Positions 34,376 through 43,638 of a stretch of DNA of 64,000 bases are shown in pieces (positions within the stretch are counted from its first letter, which is position 1; each line of letters begins with the position of its first letter). Made by a program: the position numbers and the translations under genes. Under the pieces are notes generated by a model that saw only the letters and a list, made by a program, of their open reading frames with translations, made no database searches and was not told where the DNA came from. This stretch comes from Bombyx mori (lineage: Eukaryota; Arthropoda; Insecta; Lepidoptera; Bombycidae): contig NC_085108.1 of assembly GCF_030269925.1 (NCBI RefSeq), positions 7,316,001 to 7,380,000 on the forward strand, in the 5' to 3' direction.

Positions 34376-34504
34376 AATGATATCAATTCGTTGAAAATAC
34401 AGTATTGGTAATGTAATGTAAATAATTGTTTTAGGATTAAACAATTCAAATTTTACACACGAGATATATTATGAGCTAAAAATCTTCCCAGAAAACCGCC
34501 ATTT

Positions 34505-34640
34505 TTTTTCTTCGTTAGGTAGACGAGCTCACTTCCCACTTGACGTTAAGTGAACGGAACCCTTCAAACCGAAACGCATTACTGCTTCACGGTCAGAAGC
34601 AGGCAAGGCGGTGGTACCTACCCGTGCGGACTCACAAGAA
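34505..34640 (-). mobile_element. Bm1 SINE, internally deleted
   Basis: GGTAGACGAGCTCACTTCCC jumps from GTTAAGTGAACGGAACC to CTTCAAACCGAAACGC, losing about 110 bp, then GTGCGGACTCACAAGAA. Confidence 0.8.
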
Positions 34641-34674
34641 TATCGAATGATGATTTTGAATTTCATCTGTCATA

Positions 34675-34952
34675 TGAGTCGTCTATTATCAAAGGTGGCA
34701 ATCTGTGCATTTGGACAAAAAAATGTTATTGATATGTCAATACAGATTGATTTGAATATAATCGTCTCCTTCAAAGAATACGGTTCAAAACCTGCGTTAA
34801 ATAAAGGTTAATACTTAACCTGTTATTTATCTAAGATGTCGTTCAGAAGAGTTTTGTAACTGCCAATGGAATACAAAGTCAATAATTCGTTTTTCTGATT
34901 TACCAATAATTGTCCAAAAGTCACATTGCCGGCTTTGATAATAGTCGACTCA
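34675..34952. mobile_element. MITE family M1, copy 2 (278 bp)
   Basis: TGAGTCGTCTATTATCAAAG / CTTTGATAATAGTCGACTCA ends, flanked by TA on both sides. Nearly identical to copy 1 throughout. Apparent ORFs on both strands are internal to the MITE. Confidence 0.88.
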
Positions 34953-35094
34953 TATAATAAAATTGACGCTTCGAAATATCTGTTAGTGCCGTTTTGAAGT
35001 CCACTCAACTTAACATTAGGCTGTATGTAGGGTTGTCGAAAAACAACAGCTGACCAGGGACTGCTTAAAAATAATCCACTGGTTGGCGAGTTAA

Positions 35095-35225
35095 ATATTC
35101 TCGTAGGCGGACGAGCATACGTCCCTGATGGTGAGTGGTTACCGTCGCCCATGGACTTCAGCAATGATAAAGGCAGAGCCAAGCTGCTGCCTACCGTTAA
35201 GTACTCTCCACTAGCCTCGTTTGTA
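35095..35225 (-). mobile_element. CR1-like LINE 3' tail fragment
   Basis: GTAGGCGGACGAGCATACG, GATGGTGAGTGGTTACCGTC, GGCAGAGCCAAGCTGCTGCC and TTAAGTACTCTCCACTAGCC. Confidence 0.75.
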
Positions 35226-35762
35226 GAGTTCCAGTTAAATCATTGTCTTTTTAAAGAGATTTCGTGGTCTTACTATTTATTATTGTCTCATATGTGTGTC
35301 TGGTACCCGTAACGCAAGAGACAAGTCTGGACTTAGGGTCTCCGGTACCCGATAGATGCTGTGCTGGACTTTTTAAAACAATTTTGTTTGTGACCTCATC
35401 GTGTCCACCGAAGCTTGTGTCGACCAGCAAACTGAACTTACTGTTTGATAATTAACATAATTAATAAACGCCACATTACAGCATACTCTCAAAACTTTTC
35501 TTAAAATTTCCGGAATATATAAATCGTTGATTAAATTTTAAACGCGCTATTTACGCAAAAATATTCGAAGTACATACGTATATTATATACCAAGCGATGC
35601 TTGCGTTAATGTCGTGATAAAAAAAATTAAATTAGAAAATAAAAAACGCGCGCCGATTCTCAAAAGCATGCGAAATTTTCGTCAGCAAAAGAATTCCGTT
35701 CGGAGCTAAAAGTTATAGGGCGAAAGTCTCCGAGGCCACAGGCCGTTTTAGCTTTTACTTAC
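35226..35762. other. Repeat-poor stretch
   Basis: No repeat recognised. Might be intron of the minus-strand gene proposed at 35763-36230. Confidence 0.3.
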
Positions 35763-35797
35763 GCTGTGCCTAAAGCGCATTGTTGCTTGGCATCACC
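35763..35797 (-). other. Candidate 35-nt micro-exon (minus strand)
   Basis: On the minus strand TTATAATTTCAG is followed by 35 nt (GGTGATGCCAAGCAACAATG ... GGCACAGC) and a perfect donor GTAAGTA. It lies 127 nt downstream of the donor of the proposed first exon. The acceptor has a weak pyrimidine tract, so confidence is low. Confidence 0.2.
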
Positions 35798-35923
35798 CTG
35801 AAATTATAACCTATTTTTGCACGTTCCGCCTTCCGCGATCGATGAGTTTTTCATTGTACATAAATAGTTTGAAACAAGAAAATCGGATCTAGGTCTAAAA
35901 TGACTAGTCTAGATTTCACTTAC

Positions 35924-36138
35924 CTTCAGCACGCAGCACCCTCGATATCACACCGAAAAAAAGGAGAAAAAATAAAAAATCGACTTAAAAAAAATTAATA
36001 ATGTATTCGGAGATGAGGAAACTTCGGGATATGGCAGTAGGCAGGTGAAATGATAATAATATAAAAACGGAAACGACGAAATAAGAAAGAAAACAAAAGC
36101 GGTCGTAACGTGTTCTATGTGAATTGCACTGGCGCTCT
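35924..36138 (-). other. Candidate first exon of a host gene (minus strand)
   Basis: Runs from the proposed start site (TCAGAG, A at 36138) to GTGCTGAAG followed by the consensus donor GTAAGTG at 35923. About 215 nt, with no long frame crossing the donor, so mainly 5' UTR. Its distal part is T-rich. It is the only place in the window where a TATA box, start-site motif and donor line up at ordinary distances. I cannot name the gene. Confidence 0.4.
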
Positions 36139-36149
36139 GAAAATCGGTT

Positions 36150-36230
36150 TGCCGGGGCGCGCTTATATATTCGCTGGGGAGGTGGAGGGGGGACGTCGGC
36201 CATCTTGCACGGTTACCATGGAAACGAGGA
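36150..36230 (-). promoter_or_regulatory. Candidate promoter: TATA box, YY1-like and X-box motifs
   Basis: The minus strand carries TATATAAG at 36169-36162, 31 nt upstream of the initiator-like A at 36138. Further upstream are CAAGATGGC (YY1-like, 36207-36199) and a GTTTCCATGGTAAC (36225-36212), which fits the palindromic RFX X-box seen upstream of ciliary genes. The block is GC-rich in an AT-rich setting and free of known repeats. The X-box is nearly symmetric, so plus-strand transcription is also possible. Confidence 0.45.
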
Positions 36231-36299
36231 GATGGCCTATTACGGGAGGGTGGCGCAGATTAGACGTAGCGATAGCGTATCACAAAGCGTTGAAATAAT

Positions 36300-36788
36300 A
36301 TTATTCTCTAATATTAAAGTCCATTTCATAAAGAAAAAATTACTCTTTGGTAATCACTCATAATGAAGAGTTAGGAAAATATCGACCATACCATACCATG
36401 AGATTGTAAATACAAGTCTACTTTAATTGATTCTTCAAGAATTCTCTGTTTATTAATAACATAAGACTACCTGGAAATCTATCAATCTATATGGTCCTAA
36501 TAAACGGAGGGTAGGAAACTTTGAATCAATTGAATGTCGGCCATTTGAAGAAATAGTTTTTTAATATTGGTACCCAAAAATCGGTCCTGTAAGGAATTAT
36601 TTCAAGCCCAAATAAATATATACGTTGTCCTGCAATTAATGCCCTAAATTGATTGTTAAGAATATCCTTGACTGATTGTTAAGATGAGTTTTTCTTAACA
36701 TCGCTTAATAAGTAATGGCTAACTGTCATTAACAATTTTAGTACTGGATTGTGTCAGGATGCCGTTTCTTTATATCGAGGAGTGAAAA
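36300..36788. other. AT-rich non-coding stretch
   Basis: No feature recognised. Confidence 0.35.
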
Positions 36789-37279
36789 GCCATTTGGTTA
36801 AAGCGACATTACGCTTAATACGCGACATGTATCTTTGTAAATAAAGGTACGTTTTATTTGGTATCAGCATCAACAACAGCATCATCAGCATCATTAAACA
36901 TTCGATGTTTTTTATTGAACTTCAATTAAGTTTACGCCATTGAAATAGCATAACGACGCTTGAAAGGCAAACGTGACTAAGCGACAATGCGTGAACTTTA
37001 CAGTAGACAAATTTAAAGTTGAAATACCTGAAAAAAATTCTATTTTAACTAATCTAGCTGTAGGATTGAAATGATTTTAATAGACCTTAAAATAATTTTT
37101 TTTTGCGCATCGAATATGGTTATTGCCTATCATTTATGTACAAAGCAGTTATTGTCGCTTAGTCTCATGTTTGCCTTTCAAGCGTCGATAAGAAGATTTT
37201 TTATCATATTTTTTTTCAAAATTTTAACCTTTAAATAGCTTCTATAAAGTTTCAAAAATGTCGCTTTAACCAAATAGGC
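36789..37279. mobile_element. Two-tier inverted-repeat element (491 bp)
   Basis: Outer arms GCCATTTGGTTAAAGCGACA (36789) and the complement at 37258-37279, with one extra base on the right. Inner arms of about 37 bp, CGACGCTTGAAAGGCAAACG (36954) and TGTTTGCCTTTCAAGCGTCG (37171). No coding capacity. No clear target duplication, so superfamily is unassigned. Confidence 0.7.
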
Positions 37280-37289
37280 GTTAAACGCT

Positions 37290-37400
37290 CATCATCATCA
37301 TCATCATCATCAGCCTTTATCTGCCCACTGCTGGACATAGGCCTTCCCCAATGCCTTCCACATAATGCGGTCCTCCGCCTTCCGCATCCAACGACTTCCC
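37290..37400 (-). mobile_element. (ATC)n tract plus LINE end
   Basis: An ATC/CAT microsatellite (37290-37312) adjoins GCCCACTGCTGGACATAGGC and CCGCCTTCCGCATCCA, a widespread moth LINE terminus. A decayed relative lies at 17491-17560. Confidence 0.6.
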
Positions 37401-38514
37401 GCCGTGCAATAATAAATAAAATAATAATCCGATATAATAAAATTAATCTGTTTTGAAGACAGTGACGAGTGAAACTGACAAAAAAAATATGAAATTAAAA
37501 TAAATAATAATGGTAGTTTATTTGCAGACTGTACATTCATTTCAACCCTCCGAACGCACACAGTTAAGACGACGCACACAGACTTCATCTGTATTGAGCA
37601 CACATAAACGCGACATAACTGTATTCCAACAAACACGCCGCGTAGAGGACAGAATCGCGAGTGCAAACAAAATTTGACACAGTGCCTTGCTGTGTCGCCG
37701 TTCGAAGTATGCATTGTTACACACTACAAAACTGGGATGTATCGATGTTATAGTCGTCTCTTTCGCGCTCTACGCCCCGAGAAAGAGACAAAATCGCATG
37801 GAACATGAGTGCGGAAATTCATAAATTTCCAAGTTAAAATTTTTTAACTATTTAGTTTTTAAATTTGATAGTGTAGTCATAGGATTTTTATTTTGGCGGG
37901 AATTACGTTCTTTATTTTACGCGCCATTTTCCTCTTAGTTACGTAACCCTTACATCAAAGGCGTCCTTATATCAAAACCTTATTTTAATCGCACTGGCTT
38001 CTAAATATTTTAGTGATCTTGTGCCTTTCAGAGATCGTTTAAGCTATAAACAACTTTGTATCTGAAGCAAAAAGATGTTTTTCAAGTGTTGGCATTCATT
38101 CCCTAATGTTGTAACTTTCAGTTTGCGTTTAATATTTCATTGAAGTGTAGCTTTCGCTATTTGATAAGAGATGGCGCTAATAGAGTCCTGTTAAAGTTTT
38201 TAATATATCGAACAATTTTTAACTCGACATATATTTTAGTACGTTTAAAAACCAACTATGAGAAAAATAAATAAATCTGTAAATGTTGTTCTTTTATTTG
38301 GCTACTCGACAGCAGATGGCGCTTCAAAGTTCAGCTCAAGCTAGACTAAATTTGAAAATAATAACTGCTCATTTAAAATAAATAAAAAAACACATACAAA
38401 ATTACCAGGAAACGGGAGCGATTTAAATTATATTTTGATTCATATTGAGATTTATCTATGTGTTGCACCCGATATTTAATTTTTTTTTTTTATACTTTAT
38501 TTGAGTTTTTTTTA
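37401..38514. other. Repeat-poor stretch
   Basis: Contains ATTTTGGCGGGAAT (E2F-like) at about 37890 followed by CGCGCCATTTTCC, promoter-like words without an exon model. A 134-codon minus frame at 37310-37714 overlaps the LINE end and is not called. Confidence 0.3.
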
Positions 38515-38860
38515 AGCCATAACATTTTGTTAGTAAGAATTACTTATAATCTATGTTAGTAACTTAAATAAAGAAAAAAAAAACTAACACATACATATTT
38601 TTATACCATTACATTATATTATTATTATTTTCCTCCAATTGCCTGCTGCAAAGGCTATTAAACAGCAGTCCCTCGATCTTGCTCGACATGATTTTCAGAA
38701 GACTGTTGTCACTGTCTCTGACTCGACGCAATAACGATGCACTTCTCTTCCCCATTATTGCAAAGAAGTCATCCGTGTGAGATGTCGCAAACATTGTGGA
38801 TGCACTACAAAAACGCGGCAGTGACAACATCATCCTAAGCACATTATTATATTGAACACG
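38515..38860 (-). pseudogene. LINE reverse-transcriptase C-terminus
   Basis: The minus strand at about 38840-38640 encodes LRMMLSLPRFCSASTMFATS then FFAIMGKRSASLLRRVRDSD and SLLKIMSSK. The pattern of a Leu/Pro-rich helix followed by CSAS and an Arg-rich helix is the end of a common insect non-LTR reverse transcriptase. The upstream protein is missing. The 3' flank TTACTAACATAGATTATAAG matches 6.2 and 9.3 kb. Confidence 0.62.
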
Positions 38861-38888
38861 TAGGGCATATGACGAAGGTCATATGAAG

Positions 38889-39300
38889 GTTTTTTTTTTT
38901 TGCTTAGATAGGTGGACGAGCTCACAGCCCACCTGGTGTTAAGTGATTACTGGAGCCCATAGACATCTACAACGTAAATGCGCCACACACCTTGAGATAT
39001 AAGTTCTAAGGTCTCAGTATAGTTACAACGGCTGCCCCCACCCTTCAAACCGAAACGCATTACTGCTTCACGGCAGAAACAGGAGGGGTGGTGGTACCTA
39101 CCCGTGCGGACTCACAAGAGGTCCTACCATCAGTAATTACGCAAATTATAATTTTGCGGGTTTGATTTTTATTACACGATGTTACTCCTTCACCGTGGAA
39201 GTCAATCGTGAACATTTGTTAAGTACGTATTTCATTATAAAAATTGGTACCCGCCTGCGGGATTCGAACACCGGTGCATCGCTACATACGAATGCACCGG
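38889..39300 (-). mobile_element. Bm1 SINE, almost full length with partial tRNA head
   Basis: T-tract and GCTTAGATAGGTGGACGAG through GGTCCTACCATCAGTAATTAC, GAAGTCAATCGTGAACATT, then the head GCGGGATTCGAACACCGG..CGAATGCACCGG. It stops inside the head where an opposite-facing Bm1 begins. Confidence 0.92.
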
Positions 39301-39303
39301 AAT

Positions 39304-39547
39304 GCACTGGTGGTAGGACCTCTTGTGAGTCCGCGCGGGTAGGTACTATCACCTTACCTCTTTCTGCCGTGAAGCAGTAATGCGTTTCGGTTTGAAGGGT
39401 GGGGCAGCCGTTGTCACTGTACTTGAGACCTTAGAACTTATACCTCAAGGTGGGTGGCGCATTTACGTCGTAGATGTCTATGGGCTGCAGTAACCACTTA
39501 ACACCAGGTGGGCTGTGAGCTCGTCCACTCATCTAGCAATAAAAAAA
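39304..39547 (+). mobile_element. Bm1 SINE body
   Basis: GCACTGGTGGTAGGACCTCT to CTCATCTAGCAATAAAAAAAG. Head-to-head with the preceding copy. Confidence 0.92.
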
Positions 39548-39577
39548 GTGCGTGCGTACAAAGTACACATTTTTATT

Positions 39578-40055
39578 TTTTATTTTTTTTTTATTGCCTT
39601 TGTAGGCAGACGAGCATACGGCCCACCTGATGGTGAGTGGTTACCGTCGCCCATGGACTTCAGCAATGCCAAGGGCAGAGCCAAGCCGCTGCCTACCGCT
39701 TAATACTCTCCACAAGCCTCGTTTGAAGAAGGACATGTCATAGCGCTCGGGAAACACCGTGGAGGGGAGCTCATTCCATAGCCGGATGGTACGTGGCAAA
39801 AAAGATCTCTGGAAACGCACTGTGGATGACCGCAGTGGCTCCAGGTAGTATGGATGAACTCTACTCCGGTGGCGGGCGGTGCGATGGTAAAAACGAGACG
39901 TTGGTATCATCTCGAACAATTCCTCAGAGCATTCACCATGGAACATGCGGTACAAAATACAGAGGGAACCGAAGTCCCTCCGCATACCCAGAGGCTCCAA
40001 ACGATCCGTGAGAATGGGATTATCGACAATCCGAACGGCTCTCGAACACATGTCA
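39578..40055 (-). pseudogene. C-terminal end of a CR1-like LINE ORF
   Basis: The longest and cleanest copy of this family: an open minus-strand frame of about 136 codons (40051-39641). It reads AVRIVDNPILTDRLEPLGMR, LCILYRMFHGECSEELFEMI, HRTARHRSRVHPYYLEPLRS, FLPRTIRLWNELPSTVFPER and FFKRGLWRVLSGRQR, then the 3' tail ending in a T-tract (A-tail on the minus strand). The motif HRTARHR..HP..L and the LWNELP..VFP block are typical of the region after the reverse transcriptase in CR1/Jockey-type LINEs. 5'-truncated. Confidence 0.7.
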
Positions 40056-40324
40056 GAAGTGAAACTTTTTTGGCGAACTAATTTATAAGTCTTGGTTGTA
40101 TTTATACAAATCTAAAACTTTAGATTTCCGAGACTTACGGCCTGGCCACGGGGATCGGCGGTGCGAACAGCGAAGCGGTGGGCGAGGCGACCATTCGCGC
40201 AGCACCGTTTGCAGGCCACGGGTACTCACGTTCGCCGCCGCGACTAGTAAGGAAGTCCGACAGCGAAATGTCTATATCGAAATTATCTCGATATTGCTTA
40301 CAAATTAATAGTTTTTTGGTTCAG

Positions 40325-40476
40325 GACCTATTATTTGGAAAAGATTGTGAAGTACATGATTTGAATAAGAATCGGAGTATACCTATAGATGGAGAATTCC
40401 ACAAGAAGTACGAGAAATACTTTGGGTGGCTAGACTTCCAAATAGCTGGTCTAGCTAGTATTTCAGCTATTTTATT
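40325..40476 (+). other. Protein-like open stretch inside the Harbinger-like element
   Basis: After an acceptor-like GTTTTTTGGTTCAG (40311-40324) one frame stays open for about 50 codons to the Bm1 insertion: DLLFGKDCEVHDLNKNRSIP, then IDGEFHKKYEKYFGWLDFQI. The residue mix looks like genuine coding sequence, not AT-rich noise, but I do not recognise it. It could be a captured host exon or a scrap of transposase. Confidence 0.35.
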
Positions 40477-40909
40477 TTTTTATTGCTTAGATGGGTGGAC
40501 GAGCTCACAGCCCACCTTGTGTTAAGTGGTTACTGGAGCCCATAGACATCCACAACGTAAATGCGCCACCCACCTTGAGATATAAGTTCTAAGGTCTCAA
40601 GTATAGTTATAATGGCTGCCTCACCCTTCAAACTGAAACGCATTACTACTTCACGGCAGAAATAGGCAGGGTGGTAGTACCCACCCGTGTAGACTCACAA
40701 GAGGTCCTACCACCAGTAATTACGCAAATTATTATTTTGAAGATTTCATTTTTATCACACGATGTTATTCCTTCACCGTGGAAATCAATCGTGAACGTTG
40801 AGTGTTGTTGAGTACGTATTTCATTACAAAAATTGGTACCCGCCTGATATTCGAACACCGGTGCATCGCTCAACACGATTGCACCGGACGTCCGTTAGGC
40901 CACGACGAC
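40477..40909 (-). mobile_element. Bm1 SINE, full length with tRNA-like head
   Basis: All parts present: A-tail (as T-tract), body, the GTTATTCCTTCACCGTGG linker, the head with an altered B-box region (GATATTCGAACACCGG), and the tip GGACGTCCGTTAGGCCACGACGAC. About 433 bp. Lies inside the Harbinger-like element. Confidence 0.93.
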
Positions 40910-41241
40910 TTTAAAAATATAAAATAAAAAATAAATAAAAAATATAAAAATTACGGCGTTAATTTTTCGCGGCGAAAACAACTAAACTCATTTAATCACT
41001 GTACTATTCGCCGCGACTACCGCTCGACTCCGTGGCTCGCGCCGTCCGTATTCATGCATTTGTTTTGCTCGCCCGCCGCATCGCGCGATTCGCTCGGTAC
41101 ATTTCGCCGGTCGCTTCGCCGGTCGCCGGTGCGCGTGGCTTGTTAGGTACATTTCTATGCGCTTGTTTTAGTCGCTAGACGCTTCGCCGTTCGCACCGCG
41201 CGAATATTCGCATCGGCGAATGTCCCGTGGCCAGGCTGTTA

Positions 41242-42212
41242 GAGGAAGGGAAAAAGGAAGATATGTTCCCGCCAAAAGTCTGTCAAATGTCAATCTCAAA
41301 CCTCAGTGTTGACAGTCACATTATGTTTAGATTTCTAAATTGTAAATGACTAATATTTTGCCAATTGAATTGACTAATTCAATTTCATGCTATTTGATTA
41401 ATGTTCCAAATTCTTTTAATTTCATTTCAATTCCTATTAACATTTTTCACAAAAAAATGATTAAATATTAGGCTGTATGGTATGATACATTTGCCTTTCC
41501 AGTTGGAAAAATACAACAACTACTACTACTGACATTTGACAAGTACTTAATTTGAATAGTAGTTTGATGTCACTTCCGTTGCATACCTGCGTGACGTTCT
41601 GTAAAAAATTTACCCTCTTGAGCCTAAAGAAGTTTCACTTTAAAAAAAAATGTAACTTGAAGTGGTAGCATTAGTCATTTTAAAGCTACCATAATCCCAA
41701 AGAGAGTCATCACGGAAGGTCTGTTTAATTTTTTTTTGTGTCCTCAACATAATTCAGACAGCATTCCCGTAAACTCATTTCGGATGTTTTTGAAATAGTT
41801 TCCCGTGAAGCATCCTCCAACTCCATCCACGTGCGAGTCCGGGCCGGCGATACGTAAGCGCAACGTTAAATTCTCCGCGCATCACGCAATGTTCCGAGTT
41901 ATTAAAAAAAACTTAGTCCGCGTTTTATCAGTGGCCTGCTTGTACAGACTAGAGTCGTTTTCGGGGAGAGACGATACGCAAGTCTCTGGGCAAGGAAGTC
42001 GCGCATTAAATAAAGGGGGAGTGGATTTATCTCTACAGACTGAGGCAGCCTTTCCCAAAGTGGCCGATGACGCCCCTCTATGGGCGCTTCAGCCGTTTTA
42101 AGAGACTCAGAAAAAATGGGGGCGTTGTGTGGAGGCTTGGGAGGCGATTTGTAATTTCATCTAGTAGGACTCTGAGACACCGACTGAGCTCTCCCTATAG
42201 TGGTTTTTAAGT
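41242..42212. other. Unassigned stretch
   Basis: GTTCCCGCCAAAAGTC at 41268 is another E2F-like word. GCCTTTCCCAAAGTGGCCGA near 42048 resembles a hAT end, but no partner was found. A 98-codon frame at 41805-42101 is not recognised. Confidence 0.25.
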
Positions 42213-42390
42213 ACAGCCCACCTGGTGTTAAGTGGTTACTGGAGCCCATAGACATCTACAACGTAAATGCGTCACCCACCTTAAGATGTAAGTTCTAAAG
42301 TCTCAGTATAGTTACAACGGCTGCCCCACACTGCGGTGGTACCTACCCGTGCGGACTCACAAGAGGTCCTACCTCCTACCTTACCTAGTA
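42213..42390 (-). mobile_element. Bm1 SINE, truncated and internally deleted
   Basis: GTACAGCCCACCTGGTGTTA to AAGAGGTCCTACCTCC. The CTTCAAACC..GGCAGG block is deleted (GCCCCACAC joined to TGCGGTGG). Confidence 0.85.
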
Positions 42391-43365
42391 ATAAACACCA
42401 ATTATCTAATTTGTTGACGGCGTTCTGAAGCTATGCGCGTTGACATTACGCAGATTCATTTTTATATAAACTAGTGGTTCCACTGTAGTTAAAGTTCGGC
42501 TATATTTAATTGAAATTATATTATAAGTTTGGACATCATTAAGGTTCTCTCGGCAAAGACTAATCTTTTTGGGGGCTCGTTCAGATTACCGTTCAGAATA
42601 CCGTTCAGGATGTCGTTCGGTGATAAATCACAGTGGATTGACGAATTTCTACAGAGATAAGTTGACCGCTACCAGCGCATTTTCATTGTGCATCGAAGAC
42701 TTCGAGATGTGTAAAAATAACCATTGTATGATGAAGTATTATTGATGAAGTTTGATTTATTATGAAGATTACATAAGATTATTTACAGAAGATTACCGGA
42801 GAAGAGGACTTATTCTGAAAATTATAATTAACGACTACTACGTCTATTTACGAGTTCAACGAGACGATTATTATTTATTTATTGCATAAAAATCTATACA
42901 CTATTAAAGTAAAAAAATGCCTCCTATATTGTACTTCTATAGTTCGCCAAGACTCCACTATAGACAAATATTATTAAAGACAAACAATATTAATCTATTC
43001 TCAATTTGGTCACAGACTTTCAACAATACACAAAGGCTTAATAATAAATACAGAGTATAGGTGTGTATGTGTGTGTTGTGTCATATACATAGTAGTGTGT
43101 ATAATGTTTTCTTTATTGATTTAATGTATTTTTAGGCATAATTAAAAAAAATATTAACATTCTGCACTCCTCCTCTATATTCTCTATAAGTATGAGAAGT
43201 TTTATACTCCTCCGTCCGCGGAATTTTCTTAAAAAGAGGTACAAAGTTTCTGCTTCACGTATTAATATATAGTTTATAGATAGACAGTAAGTAATATTTG
43301 AATGTGTCAGTTAACTCCTGTCCTGTTTAGTGGGTTTGAACGCTTCGAGAATTGAGTTAAATACG
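42391..43365. repeat. Duplicated host segment interrupted by a Helitron
   Basis: 42391-42470 plus 43281-43365 is collinear with 54577-54690 (TATCTAATTTGTTG.., TATTTGAATGT.., AACTCCTGTCCTGTTTAGTG, GGGTTTGAACGCTTCGAGAA). The two loci also share the adjoining Bm1 end. Confidence 0.7.
42471..43280 (-). mobile_element. Helitron family A, long diverged copy (810 bp)
   Basis: 3' end CTAGTGGTTCCACTGTAGTT at 42471 and 5' end complement TCTATAAACTATATATTAAT at 43280. The outer parts match the 420-bp family but about 370 bp of unrelated sequence (42545-42910) lies in the middle. It is either a longer ancestral form or a copy with a further insertion. Confidence 0.7.
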
Positions 43366-43524
43366 TGTTACAAATTATCTAGAGCCGTAATCTGTACGAG
43401 TTCGCGTTTATTGTTTCGTAAAAAAAACAGCGAGTTTGTTTGTTAATGAATTTTTTTTCTCCTCTAAAAATTCCACAGCGTACCCCCGCCGGAGAAATGC
43501 GAACGAGCGTTCGTAATATATTAT

Positions 43525-43636
43525 GTTTTTTATTGCTTAGATGGGTGGACGAGCTCACAGCCCACCTGGTGTTAAGTGGTTACTGGAGCCCATAGAAATC
43601 TACAACGTAAATGCGCCACCCACCTCGAGATATAAC
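43525..43636 (-). mobile_element. Bm1 SINE, 5'-truncated
   Basis: TATTGCTTAGATGGGTGGAC to CACCTCGAGATATAAC, abutting the TA of the mariner. The rest of the SINE does not resume beyond the mariner. Confidence 0.85.
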
Positions 43637-43638
43637 TA

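Larger units (their letters stand above)
40138..41238. mobile_element. Harbinger-like element with TTA duplications, carrying a Bm1
   Basis: Ends CGGCCTGGCCACGGGGATCG (left) and complement CAGCCTGGCCACGGGACATT (right), flanked by TTA at 40135-40137 and 41239-41241. A 3-bp TWA target and GC-rich ends fit PIF/Harbinger-type MITEs. About 670 bp without the inserted Bm1. GC-rich subterminal arms (CGCCGCGACTA words on both sides). No transposase recognised. Confidence 0.72.

Noticed and set aside
35985..36203. 72-codon minus-strand ORF starting MADVPPPPPQ
   Set aside because: It starts upstream of the TATA box, and its second half is AT-driven hydrophobic sequence that stops before the donor. More likely promoter sequence than a gene.
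37290..37312. (ATC)n as a CRISPR-like or satellite array
   Set aside because: It is a short microsatellite attached to a LINE end.
37310..37714. 134-codon minus-strand ORF
   Set aside because: It overlaps a LINE end and microsatellite, has no domain, and shows no splice or start context.
42040..42120. Possible hAT terminal repeat (GCCTTTCCCAAAGTGG)
   Set aside because: No matching inverted end or target duplication found within reach.
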